Source of the DNA: Halosimplex amylolyticum
GTDB taxonomy: Archaea > Halobacteriota > Halobacteria > Halobacteriales > Haloarculaceae
Direction of reading: 5' to 3'
Assembly: GCF_051414035.1 (NCBI RefSeq)
Contig: NZ_JBLKNW010000001.1
Coordinates: 682,001 to 746,000 of the forward strand
DNA length: 64,000 nt
Position numbers and translations under genes: made by a program. The notes under the pieces are model-generated. The model saw only the letters and a program-made list of their open reading frames with translations. It ran no database searches and was not told where the DNA came from. Below are positions 43,070 to 51,300 of this stretch, piece by piece. Each line of letters opens with the position of its first letter. Position 1 is the first letter of the stretch.

Positions 43070-43801
43070 TCAGTCCTCGTCGATGAGGTAGCGGAACGCC
43101 CGGAGCGTGTTACGGCCGCTCTCGGTCAGGGAGACGCGGGTCGACCGGCCCACCTCTTCGAGGTCGACGTAGCCGTTCTCGGCCAGGGGACCGAGGACGT
43201 GGCTATCGAGCAGGCGGTACTCGCTCTTCCGGTTGGCGGCGTCGCGCTCGGCGATGAACGGCAGGCCAGCCTCCTTGCCGAAGTCGATGAGGTCGCGCTT
43301 GCGGGTGCCGTCCTCGCGGTCGAGGTAGTCCATCACCGCGACGTGCTGGGGTTCGGGGCTCTGCATCGGATAGGTGGGGAGTTCGGTGATGTCGCGGATC
43401 CCCTCCGCGACGTCGCCGTCGGTCTCGGCGGCGTAGCGTTTGGCGCGGACGTAGTAGGGGGTCGCGCCGGTGGCCATGCAGGCGATCATGCCGCCGATAG
43501 CTGTCACCTTCGACCCCGAAGCGAGGTTGACGTACACCTCGTGGTCGGCGAAGCGGGTCGCGAGCTCCGCGACGGTCCCGATGGAGTCGTAGAAGTCGAA
43601 GATGTTGCACGGGACTGTCTCGTGGTCGATCCCCTCGTCGTCGAGGCGCTCGCGCACCGTCTCGGCGTAGGAGGGGTGGTCGGTCTCGTCCTCGTAGCGC
43701 AGGAGGACGACGCGGTCGGCGCGCAACCGGACCGCCGGCAGGACGATCCGGTCGTTCTCGTAGCCCACCGGGATCAGGTGGACGCGCTCGGCGACTTCCA
43801 T
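43070..43801 (-). CDS. HFX_2341-type transcriptional regulator (CARF-like sensor + winged HTH)
   Basis: 243 residues. Residues 1-140 form a Rossmann-like sensor: VHLIPVGYENDRIVLPAV, VVLLRYED and the loop VNLASGSKVTAIGGMIACM, which is like the ligand loop of CARF-domain regulators such as Csa3. Residues 150-243 are a winged HTH (KRDLIDFGKEAGLPFI; LAENGYVDLEEVGRSTRVSLT). CARF proteins bind cyclic oligonucleotides or other nucleotide ligands; in haloarchaea the HFX_2341 family is annotated as a regulator. No CRISPR gene is nearby. ATG 43801 begins the conserved part. Confidence 0.85.
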   Translation of the reverse strand: MEVAERVHLIPVGYENDRIVLPAVRLRADRVVLLRYEDETDHPSYAETVRERLDDEGIDHETVPCNIFDFYDSIGTVAELATRFADHEVYVNLASGSKVTAIGGMIACMATGATPYYVRAKRYAAETDGDVAEGIRDITELPTYPMQSPEPQHVAVMDYLDREDGTRKRDLIDFGKEAGLPFIAERDAANRKSEYRLLDSHVLGPLAENGYVDLEEVGRSTRVSLTESGRNTLRAFRYLIDED

Positions 43802-43978
43802 GCGTGGCGCCTCGCGGCCCGCCGGGATAACGATTGTCCTGACACAGTCGACACAGCTGCGGCCGCGTGGTCGGCTACCGATCGTCGCCGCGAGGTACCG
43901 GCACGGCCGCCGTCGGGTGGTTACACGCGGTGAAAACGCGACGCGGGGTTTTTGGTTGGGTGCGTCGTCGAGACGAGT

Positions 43979-44140
43979 ATGCCGGTCATGGCGAGTGGCG
44001 ACTTCTCGGTCCACACCGACGAGTGCGACCGATTCGACGACGGAATGCCGATATCCGACCTCCCCGACGAGGTGACGACCATCGACGACCTCGACTGCGA
44101 GTGCTGGAGCGCCTTCGATTCGCTCGACGAGATCGAGTGA
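43979..44140 (+). CDS. Small acidic hypothetical protein
   Basis: 53 residues, strongly acidic (FDDGMPISDLPDEVTTIDDL), with three cysteines (DEC, DC, CW). Not recognised. It starts at ATG 43979 with GGGTTTTTGGTTGGG about 25 nt upstream as a weak box. Similar acidic micro-ORFs are common in haloarchaea and may be real, but coding support is modest. It lies between the HFX_2341 regulator and the Nudix gene. Confidence 0.5.
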   Translation: MPVMASGDFSVHTDECDRFDDGMPISDLPDEVTTIDDLDCECWSAFDSLDEIE

Positions 44141-44246
44141 CCGGTCGGGGAGCCGTCCACGACGTCACCAGCGACTTCGTGCGGTGTGTCGACAGGGTAC
44201 GTTCACCCGCTACGTTTTTCACGCCCCGGCGTAACCTCCGTTACTC

Positions 44247-44870
44247 ATGCCCTCTACGCACGTCAATCGGGAGGCGGTCGAGCGGCGGATGGAGCGGTTA
44301 CGCGACGACTACGGCGACGTCCCCGTCGAAGCGGTCGAGGAAGAGGTACCACCGGAACAGTTCGAGGAACTCCGCGAAGTCGCCGAGAGCGGATACACCG
44401 GGGGTGCGTACGCGTGGGTCGTGCGCGAACCCGAGCAGACGGCCGCCCTCACCGAGTCGATGCCGTCGGGGATCGAGGACGGTCGGCGCGTCCTGATGAT
44501 CCTCGGGCGGGGTGGCACCCGTTGGGGGCTGGCCGGCGGCGGCCGCGAGGACGGCGAGACCTACGAGGAGGCGGCGGTCAGGGAGGTCCGCGAGGAGACG
44601 AACGTCGACTGCGAGATCACCGACTGCTTCCTGTTTCGCCGCATCAGAACCGACTCGGCGGGCGACCACGGCGAGCGACTGCACACCCTCTACGTCTTCT
44701 TCGACGCCGACTACGCCGGCGGGCACGTCGCGATCCAGCCGGGCGAACTCAACGGCGCCGCGTGGTTCGCCGAGGCCCCCGCGCGACTCCACCCCGCCAA
44801 CGAGTTCCGGGCCGACGACTTCTGGGACGAGTACGCGGTCGACGACCCGCTCGGCGACTTCGAGTGGTGA
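44247..44870 (+). CDS. Nudix hydrolase with N-terminal helical extension
   Basis: 207 residues. The first 65 are an acidic helical extension (RRMERLRDDYGDVPVEAVEE). The Nudix box follows as GGGREDGETYEEAAVREVREETNVD, whose segments GGGREDGETYEE and REVREETNV match the consensus exactly. Other patches: WGLAGGG and LYVFFDADYAGGHV. It hydrolyses a nucleoside diphosphate derivative. ATG 44247 has CTACGTTTTTCACG upstream (44210 region). Three Nudix-type genes lie within 12 kb (this one, 45268 and 56383), plus 34145. Confidence 0.93.
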   Translation: MPSTHVNREAVERRMERLRDDYGDVPVEAVEEEVPPEQFEELREVAESGYTGGAYAWVVREPEQTAALTESMPSGIEDGRRVLMILGRGGTRWGLAGGGREDGETYEEAAVREVREETNVDCEITDCFLFRRIRTDSAGDHGERLHTLYVFFDADYAGGHVAIQPGELNGAAWFAEAPARLHPANEFRADDFWDEYAVDDPLGDFEW

Positions 44871-44933
44871 GGCGGGGTCCAGCCAGGCTGGACCGCCGAC
44901 GAGGCCGGACCTCGGCGGCGCGACCGGCCTGGT

Positions 44934-45077
44934 TCAATCGATCGCCCGGATGCGGTTCATCCGGCAGATGGGGCAGCAGACGGCCGTCTCGGTCCGGGGG
45001 ACGATAAACTCCACCTCGCACGTCCTGCAGATGTACGTCTTCCCGCGCTCCCGAGTGGTCTCGGTTACCTTTGCCAT
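44934..45077 (-). CDS. Small zinc-ribbon protein
   Basis: 47 residues from ATG 45077. A single rubredoxin-like zinc knuckle CRTCEVEF followed by CCPICRMNRI (CxxC...CPxC). It is typical of haloarchaeal one-domain zinc ribbons. Function unknown; could bind nucleic acid or a partner protein. The longer open frame upstream lacks similarity. It is antisense to the region before the next Nudix-type gene, and the two divergent starts are 190 nt apart. Confidence 0.72.
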   Translation of the reverse strand: MAKVTETTRERGKTYICRTCEVEFIVPRTETAVCCPICRMNRIRAID

Positions 45078-45267
45078 CGGCTCTCTCTCGATCCCTGCCG
45101 TCGGTTCCCGGTCGGTTCGTCCGTGTCGTCTGTCACTGGTCTCACCTTTCGACGGGCTACGGCCTCGACTGTATATGCCGTTTGTTACCATGTATATGTC
45201 CGACGACGGTGCGGTCGCGGGTCAGAGGTATCAACGACCAAATACCGGGGCCGACAACGCTCGGGAC

Positions 45268-45777
45268 ATGGACGCGCTGTACGACCCGGGGTCGCTCCGG
45301 GACGACGCCGACGTCGAGTTCACGGAGGCCCGGACGACGGACGGACGGGACGCGTTCGAGTACTTCGACGGGGTGGCGGGACTCGTCGCCGTCGGGATCA
45401 CGACGGGCGCGGGTGCGATCCTGTTGATGGACAGCCCCCACGGCTGGCGGCTTCCCTACGGTCACGTCGACGCCGGTGCGGACTGGCTGGCCAGCGCCGA
45501 AGACGTCGGCGAGATCCTGACCGGCGTCGAGGTCTCGGCCGCCGAGGTGCTCCGCGTCAGCGAGATCACTCACGAACTGCGGAGCGACGCGGACCGAACC
45601 GCGACGAGTTTCGACGCGGTCGTCGGCACGGACCCGGTGGACGGCGAACCCCTCGCCGACGATCCGACCTTCGGGGAGTGGGAGGACCTGGAACTGGGAT
45701 GGTTCGACGACGTGCCCGAGGACGCCTACCACGCCCACGCCGACGCCGTCGACGACATCGAGTACTTCCTGGAGTGA
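45268..45777 (+). CDS. Nudix-fold-like protein with degenerate Nudix box
   Basis: 169 residues. Fold-like patches VAGLVAVGITTGAGAILLMD and GWRLPYGHVDAGADWLASAED resemble the Nudix strand-loop-helix, but the REUXEE core is not recognisable; EVLRVSEITHE lies where it would be. C-terminal WFDDVPEDAYHAHADAVDDI is typical of the final helix. Probably a catalytically altered Nudix member. Start 45268 is favoured by an AAATACC box (45238) 25-30 nt upstream; earlier in-frame ATGs exist (45187, 45196). Confidence 0.75.
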   Translation: MDALYDPGSLRDDADVEFTEARTTDGRDAFEYFDGVAGLVAVGITTGAGAILLMDSPHGWRLPYGHVDAGADWLASAEDVGEILTGVEVSAAEVLRVSEITHELRSDADRTATSFDAVVGTDPVDGEPLADDPTFGEWEDLELGWFDDVPEDAYHAHADAVDDIEYFLE

Positions 45778-45930
45778 GGGCGGTCGGCGCTCTGGGGACC
45801 GGTTTCCGTCCGGCGGCCTGTTGGCGGCTCGCCGACCGACTCGACCGACTGTGACGACTGTGTCGACCGTCCGAACGGCGCCGTTCCTGTCAGCGCAGTA
45901 GCTTTGAGACCGTCACGGGACCTCCCGGAC

Positions 45931-47196
45931 ATGCCGACGGATCTCTCACCCGTGGACGGCGCGCTCGCCGACGCCCTCGAATCCGAGCGAGCCCGTCAGC
46001 GCGAGACGCTCTCGCTCGTCGCCAGCGAGAACTACGCGAGCGAGGCGGTGCTGGCCGCCCAGGGCTCGGTCCTGACGAACAAGTACGCCGAGGGCGACCC
46101 CGGCGACCGCTACTACGCCGGCTGTGAACACGCCGACGCGGTCGAGCGACTCGCCCGTGAGCGCGCCCGGGACCTCTTCGGCGCCGAGCACGCGAACGTC
46201 CAGCCCCACTCCGGCACGCAGGCGAACCTCGCGGCCTACCAGGCGCTGCTCGACTCGGGCGACCGCATCCTCTCGCTGGAGCTGCGCCACGGCGGCCACC
46301 TCAGCCACGGCCAGCCGTACACCGCGGTCGACGAGCACTTCGACGTGGTCCACTACGGCGTCGACCCGGAGACGGGTCGCCTCGACTACGACGCCGTCGA
46401 AGCCCGCGCCGCGGAGACCGACCCCGACCTGATCGTCTCGGGCTACTCGGCGTACCCGCGGGTAGTCGACTGGGAGCGGATGCAGGCCGTCGCCGACGAG
46501 GCGGGCGCCTACCACGTCGCGGACATCGCGCACCTCACCGGCCTCGTCGCCGCGGGCGCCCACCCCTCGCCCGTCGGCGTCGCCGATCTGGTGACGGGGT
46601 CGACGCACAAGACGATCCGCGCGGGTCGCGGCGGGATGGTGCTGTGCGCCGGTGAACTGGCCGACGCCGTCGACACCGCTGTGATGCCAGGGTGTCAGGG
46701 CGGCCCGCTGATGCACAACGTCGCCGGCAAGGCCGCGGGCTTCGCCGAAGCGTTGACGCCTGACTTCGATGTATACGCCGGACAGATCGTCGAGAACGCC
46801 AGCTCTCTGGCGGATCGGCTGCGAGCGCGAGGGTTCGATCTCGTCTCGGGCGGGACGGACGTCCACTTCGCGCTCGTCGACCTGCGGGACACCCATCCCG
46901 ACCTGACAGGCCAGGCGGCCGAGGCCGCGCTCGAATCGGTCGGTCTCGTCGCGAACAAGCAGACCGTGCCGGGCGACCACCGTTCGGCGACCGTCGCGAG
47001 CGGCCTGCGCATCGGCACGCCCGCGGTCACGACTCGCGGGTTCGACGCGGCGGCGACCGAGCGACTGGCCGACACGGTCGCCGACGTGCTCGACGCGCCC
47101 GAGGACGAGTCAGTCGCGACGGACGCGCGAGAGACGGTCGCCGACCTCTGCCGATCGTTCCCGATCTACGGCGATTCGCGGGTCGCGTCGGCCTGA
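45931..47196 (+). CDS. glyA: Serine hydroxymethyltransferase
   Basis: 421 residues, PLP fold type I. Signatures: LVASENYASEAVLAAQGS, NKYAEGDPGDRYYAG, HVADIAHLTGLVAAGAHPSP and the PLP lysine in VTGSTHKTIRAGRGG. It converts serine and tetrahydrofolate (or the haloarchaeal pterin) to glycine and the methylene carrier, feeding one-carbon units. PanB, which uses the same methylene carrier, is encoded 3 kb downstream. ATG 45931 has AGTAGCTTTGAGACC (45898) upstream. The acetyltransferase gene follows after 3 nt. Confidence 0.96.
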   Translation: MPTDLSPVDGALADALESERARQRETLSLVASENYASEAVLAAQGSVLTNKYAEGDPGDRYYAGCEHADAVERLARERARDLFGAEHANVQPHSGTQANLAAYQALLDSGDRILSLELRHGGHLSHGQPYTAVDEHFDVVHYGVDPETGRLDYDAVEARAAETDPDLIVSGYSAYPRVVDWERMQAVADEAGAYHVADIAHLTGLVAAGAHPSPVGVADLVTGSTHKTIRAGRGGMVLCAGELADAVDTAVMPGCQGGPLMHNVAGKAAGFAEALTPDFDVYAGQIVENASSLADRLRARGFDLVSGGTDVHFALVDLRDTHPDLTGQAAEAALESVGLVANKQTVPGDHRSATVASGLRIGTPAVTTRGFDAAATERLADTVADVLDAPEDESVATDARETVADLCRSFPIYGDSRVASA

Positions 47197-47199
47197 CGC

Positions 47200-47793
47200 G
47201 TGAGCGAGTTACACGTCCGCCCGTTCCGCCCGGGCGACGGCGAGCGCGTCCGCGAACTGAACCGCGTGGCGATGGCCGAGACGCCCGAGTGGGTGCCCGA
47301 CGCCCCCGACGCGGATCTAGAGGACGTCCGCGGCCACTACCTCGACGCCGGTGGCGAGTTTCTGGTGTGCGAGGTCGAGCGTAGCGAGACCTCGAAGCGC
47401 GAGCGGGGAACGAGGACCCGCGAGCAGGGCGAGGGCGAGAAAATCGATACCGGCAACCTCGACGACGAAATCGTCGCGATGGGCGCCTACGAACCGCTCG
47501 ACGGGTGGATGGCCGAGCAGTTCGATTCGACGGCGGGGACGGCGGAACTCACCCGAGTGCGGGTCGACCCCGCGGCGCAGGGACGGGGCTTCGGAACCCG
47601 GGTCGTCGAGGAACTCGAACATCGCGCACGCTGTACGGGTTACCGCGCCTTCGTCCTCAACACCGGCGCCGACAACGAGCAGGCCCGCGGCTTCTACGAG
47701 TCACACGGGTACTCGCTCGTCCGCGAGACGACCGTCGAGTTCGAGGGCGCGACGCTGGATCTGGCCCTGTACTGGTCTCGCCTCGACGGCTGA
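47200..47793 (+). CDS. GNAT-family N-acetyltransferase
   Basis: 197 residues from GTG 47200. N-terminal strand LHVRPFRPGDGERVRELN, and acetyl-CoA loop VDPAAQGRGFGTRVVEELEH (motif A, R/Q-x-x-G-x-G), then LNTGADNEQARGFYESHGY, both canonical. A 30-residue, charged, low-complexity insertion (about 63-92; VERSETSKRERGTRTREQ) interrupts the fold, encoded by short repeat-like DNA. It transfers an acetyl group to an unknown amine. The 3-nt gap to glyA implies co-transcription. Confidence 0.9.
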   Translation: MSELHVRPFRPGDGERVRELNRVAMAETPEWVPDAPDADLEDVRGHYLDAGGEFLVCEVERSETSKRERGTRTREQGEGEKIDTGNLDDEIVAMGAYEPLDGWMAEQFDSTAGTAELTRVRVDPAAQGRGFGTRVVEELEHRARCTGYRAFVLNTGADNEQARGFYESHGYSLVRETTVEFEGATLDLALYWSRLDG

Positions 47794-47845
47794 TCGAGGG
47801 ATGCACCCGCCGGGATTTATGTCCGGTCGCGGCGGACCGTCGGAC

Positions 47846-48676
47846 ATGTACGGCGTCCTCACCGCCGACGCCGACCTCGCCAGCGAGGGCGTCGGCGACA
47901 ACACGTACTACTTCGCCGAGCGCGTGTCGGGAGCGCGCCGCGACCCCGTCGACGGCGTCGTCAACTCCGTCGCCTGCTGGGGCGACACGGAGACCGTCCG
48001 CGAGTCGCCGGAACGGGCCGCGGTGGCGAGCGACGGCACCCGTGCCGCGCCCGACGTGGACGGCCACCACTGGGGTACCGTCTGCCCGACCGATCCCGAC
48101 TACCGCGCGGCGCTGCTCGACCGGATCGCCGACGTGGGCAGCGTCGGGGACGTACGACTCACGACGCTCGGGTTCCCCGGCGCCGACTTCTGCCGATGTG
48201 ACCGCTGCGAGCGGCTGTTCGCCGAGAGCGACTCCGATGACCGGGCCGAGTGGCGGTCCTCGGTGATCACGGAGTTCACCGCCGAGGCGGCCGACCTCGT
48301 GGACGGCGAAGTGATCGCGACGCTGTATCCAGACCCATACCCGGGTCATCTGCGGGAGCGGGCCGGATTGGACCCCGCGGCGCTCGCCGAACACGTCGAC
48401 GGCTTCCTCGTCCCGCTGTGTGGCACCGGCTACGAGACGACCTACTGGGTCGAGTCGCTCGCCCGCGGGTTCGATTCGGCGGTCGGCGGACTCGACGCCT
48501 CGCTGACGTTCCAGCTCTCGACCTCCGGGGCCCAGGCGGAGCGGCTGGCTGAGCTGGCGCGCCGACTCGACGAACACGCGGACGGCGTCGTGTTCGGCAC
48601 CCACCGAACCGACGCTGACCTGATCCGCGACGTGCTCGCCGAGCTGAACGGGCCGGAGTCGTCTGTCGTCGCGTGA
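47846..48676 (+). CDS. Conserved haloarchaeal protein, possibly TIM-barrel-like
   Basis: 276 residues, family not recognised. A cysteine/metal-type patch GADFCRCDRCERLFAE (CxCxxC) and the segment VIATLYPDPYPGHL sit mid-protein; GTVCPTDPDYRAALLDRIAD precedes them. Alternating strand-helix order with a conserved FCxCxxC near a Trp/Ile-rich helix recalls putative glycosyl-hydrolase-like TIM barrels, but that is a weak inference. Cytosolic, acidic. ATG 47846 follows an AT-poor region, so promoter evidence is lacking. Confidence 0.75.
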   Translation: MYGVLTADADLASEGVGDNTYYFAERVSGARRDPVDGVVNSVACWGDTETVRESPERAAVASDGTRAAPDVDGHHWGTVCPTDPDYRAALLDRIADVGSVGDVRLTTLGFPGADFCRCDRCERLFAESDSDDRAEWRSSVITEFTAEAADLVDGEVIATLYPDPYPGHLRERAGLDPAALAEHVDGFLVPLCGTGYETTYWVESLARGFDSAVGGLDASLTFQLSTSGAQAERLAELARRLDEHADGVVFGTHRTDADLIRDVLAELNGPESSVVA

Positions 48677-48735
48677 GAGTTCGAGGTGATTCTGTAGTCC
48701 TCGGACCAACAGCTACCGCGACTGACGACGAGCAA

Positions 48736-48898
48736 TAAAAGCCCTCGGCCCACCAGGACAACACCGCAACCGCGCAGCGCCGCACCTCACGCCTTCCCAG
48801 CCGACTGCGTTGCTCGGGACTCGCTTGCGCTCGCCCTGCGCTACTCATCCCTCGCACGACTTCGTCGCGGCACAGAGGCCGCGACAGCGCGCGCCGGT
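48736..48898 (-). repeat. Intergenic structured element, copy E (internally deleted)
   Basis: Minus-strand copy. Stem-loop 1 is complete (CTGTCGCGGC / GCCGCGACGA). The GGAAGGCGTGAGG-type block is present. But at the position of the large hairpin, the CCACCAGGAC block joins directly to CCGAGGGCTTTTA, so the hairpin and the block between are missing. It lies 60 nt after the end of the 47846 gene and 88 nt before panB. Confidence 0.82.
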
Positions 48899-48986
48899 CG
48901 GTTTGATGACCCGTCTCAGCACCCGGACGCCCTGTCACGCTGCGGCAACTGATAAACGGGAGGCGGTCGAAGAGCGACTAATCGCG

Positions 48987-49817
48987 ATGTCTCGCAACAG
49001 CATACCGGACCTCTACGAGAAGTACGAGGCGGGCGAGCCGCTGACGATGCTGACGGCCTACGACGCGCCGATCGCTCGACAGGTCGACCGCGGCGGCGTC
49101 GACATGATCCTCGTCGGCGACAGCGCCGGGGACAACCACCTCGGCTACGACGACACGCTCCCCGTCACACTGGAAGAGGCACTCTCGAACACCTCCGCGG
49201 TCGTCCGCGGGACCGACGACGCGTTCGTCGTCGCTGACCTCCCCTTCCTCACCTACGGTACGTCGATGGAAGAGTCGGTACAGAACGCCGGGCGCTTCCT
49301 CAAGGAGGCGGACGCCGACGCGGTGAAACTGGAGACCGCGCCCTACGGGGAGACGACTATCGAGATCGTCGACCGCCTCACCGAACTCGGTATCCCGGTC
49401 CAGGGCCACGTCGGGCTCACGCCCCAGCGGAAAAACGAGATCGGCGGCGCGTACGTCCAGGGCCGCGACACCGACACGTCCTCGCCCGGCGAAGCGCTCG
49501 TCGAGACCGCCCAGCGCCTGGAGGAAGCCGGCGCGTTCTCCATCGTGCTGGAGACGGTCAGCGAGGGCGTCGCCCGCGAGGTCACCGAGGCGGTCGACGT
49601 GCCGACCATCGGCATCGGTTCGGGCCGCTACGTCGACGGGCAGGTGCTCGTCATCTCCGACGTGCTCGGGCTGGGCGCCGAGCCGTACAGCCTCTCGAAA
49701 CAGTACGCGGACCTCGATTCGGAGATCCGCCAGGCCGTCGAGCGGTACGTCGACGAGGTCGAGTCCGGCGACTTCCCGACCCGGGACAACGCCTTCGACC
49801 CGGTCGACGAGAACTGA
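48987..49817 (+). CDS. panB: 3-methyl-2-oxobutanoate hydroxymethyltransferase
   Basis: 276 residues, TIM-barrel. Family motifs MLTAYDAPIARQVDRGGVDM, VGDSAGDNHLGYDDTLPV (metal Asp), GRFLKEADADAVKLE, VQGHVGLTPQ and TIGIGSGRYVDGQVLV. It adds a hydroxymethyl group from methylene-tetrahydropterin to 3-methyl-2-oxobutanoate, making ketopantoate for coenzyme A. This is a plausible partner of GlyA's one-carbon supply. ATG 48987 has GGGAGG (48958) and ACTGATAAAC (48948) upstream. Confidence 0.95.
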   Translation: MSRNSIPDLYEKYEAGEPLTMLTAYDAPIARQVDRGGVDMILVGDSAGDNHLGYDDTLPVTLEEALSNTSAVVRGTDDAFVVADLPFLTYGTSMEESVQNAGRFLKEADADAVKLETAPYGETTIEIVDRLTELGIPVQGHVGLTPQRKNEIGGAYVQGRDTDTSSPGEALVETAQRLEEAGAFSIVLETVSEGVAREVTEAVDVPTIGIGSGRYVDGQVLVISDVLGLGAEPYSLSKQYADLDSEIRQAVERYVDEVESGDFPTRDNAFDPVDEN

Positions 49818-49850
49818 CGGTCCCGCGTTCGGACCGTCGCGACTCGCCGT

Positions 49851-50933
49851 TCAGGGGAACCGGATCGACCGTTCGTCCGGGTCGATCTCGACCCGACCGC
49901 CGATCGGGACCGGCGCGTTCGGGTTCGTGTGGCCGAAGTCGAGGTCGAAGACGATCGGGGCGTCGGGGTTGTACTCCCGCACCCACTCTCGAATCGTCGC
50001 GCGCTGATCGACCCGGTACTGGTCGCGCTCCTCGTCGGTGTACTCGCGCTCCCGCTTTCTCGTCTGCGGACGGCCGACGAGCACCGCGTCGAACCGCTCC
50101 AGCAGGCCGCGCTCGCCGAAACAGGTCAGTATCCGCCGAACTTCCTCGGCGCTCGGCAGCTCTTCGGACGTCTCGAGTGCGAACACCGCGCCGTCGAGCG
50201 CGTCGGGGTCTGGCGCACCCCGGTCTGCGGCCAGCACCCACTGGAGGACGGTGAGACAGCCGCCCCACAGCCGACCAGAAATCTGCTCGCCGGCTCGTTC
50301 GTCGGGCACGTCCCACCGCCAGCCGTCGGCCGACTCGTACTCCGGCGTCGCCTCCCGGAAGTCGTCCCGGGCCCATTCGATCACGTCGTCGGTCCACTCC
50401 GCGGCGGGCGCCAGTTCGCCCAGCGACTCGTCGAACAGGGCGCGGCGGAGGTATCGCTCGGAGTACTCGGGGAACTCGCCGGCGATAGCGACGTTGTTGA
50501 GCAACTGCCCGCCGTAGTAGGAGACCACGCCGCGGGTCCAGAGGTAGCTGGCGAGGCAGGTGTTGTCGCTCATCCCGAAGAATCGGGTCGGATTCTCCCG
50601 CAGTATCTCGCCGTCGAGATGTCTCAGTACCCGGATCTGGTCGTCGCCGCCGATGGTCGCGAAGACGGCGCTGATCTCCGGGTCGCGAAAGGCCGCTTGG
50701 ATGTCCTCGGCTCGCACCTCCGGGTTCTCGCGGAGGCGATCCGGGTCGGTCTCGGCCGTCTCGTAGACCACCGGTTCCACGTCGAAGCGGTCGCGGAGTC
50801 GCTCCAGCGCCAGGTCGAGCACGTCCGGGAATATCGTCGCCGCGCCGCTGGAGGGCGCGATCACGGCTACCTGGTCGCCCGGTTCGGCGGGCGGTGGCGT
50901 GACGAACTCGACGGGAGCAGCGCTGTCGCTCAT
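49851..50933 (-). CDS. S66-family serine peptidase (LD-carboxypeptidase / MccF-like)
   Basis: 360 residues. S66 fold and triad: Ser122 in FFGMSDNTC, Glu in FALETSEELPS and His in FDLDFGHTNPN. N-terminal PGDQVAVIAPSSG is the usual first strand. In bacteria, S66 enzymes trim peptidoglycan tetrapeptides or hydrolyse the antibiotic microcin C (MccF). This organism lacks peptidoglycan, so an MccF-like detoxifying or peptide-amide role is more likely. ATG 50933 starts the conserved part. Confidence 0.9.
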   Translation of the reverse strand: MSDSAAPVEFVTPPPAEPGDQVAVIAPSSGAATIFPDVLDLALERLRDRFDVEPVVYETAETDPDRLRENPEVRAEDIQAAFRDPEISAVFATIGGDDQIRVLRHLDGEILRENPTRFFGMSDNTCLASYLWTRGVVSYYGGQLLNNVAIAGEFPEYSERYLRRALFDESLGELAPAAEWTDDVIEWARDDFREATPEYESADGWRWDVPDERAGEQISGRLWGGCLTVLQWVLAADRGAPDPDALDGAVFALETSEELPSAEEVRRILTCFGERGLLERFDAVLVGRPQTRKREREYTDEERDQYRVDQRATIREWVREYNPDAPIVFDLDFGHTNPNAPVPIGGRVEIDPDERSIRFP

Positions 50934-51009
50934 ATCCGCCAGTTCCGTCGATACCGGGATAGCGTTTGTGCCGGTGTGACACTACGTGACAGTGGCTACC
51001 CCGGGTCCG

Positions 51010-51285
51010 TCACCGGAACCACGGTCGGTTCCACCACTGCCAGACCCGTTTCGTGGCACGAGTGACCGGGAACGGGCCGTGGCCGAGCATCGTGAGCGCG
51101 AATCCGACCGTGAGCGTTCCGACGAAGACGACGGCTCCCGATCCGGCGGCGAGCACGTACGGTCGCGCGGCGTCGACCGTCGGATCGACGGCGAGGAAGA
51201 GGACGGTGAGCGCCGTCACGGCGGACGGGACCAGCGCGTCGACGAGGCTCAAGAGTGCGACGCCGACGGCCCGGAGTGGCTTCAT
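51010..51285 (-). CDS. Small hypothetical membrane protein
   Basis: 91 residues with two hydrophobic segments (LVPSAVTALTVLFLAV, then AAGSGAVVFVGTLTVGFALT), and a basic Trp-rich C-terminus (KRVWQWWNRPWF). Not recognised. It starts 15 nt after the ferredoxin stop on the same strand, so is probably in one operon. It may be a membrane partner of the ferredoxin, but that is inference. Confidence 0.65.
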   Translation of the reverse strand: MKPLRAVGVALLSLVDALVPSAVTALTVLFLAVDPTVDAARPYVLAAGSGAVVFVGTLTVGFALTMLGHGPFPVTRATKRVWQWWNRPWFR

Positions 51286-51300
51286 CGGACCGGCCGCCTC

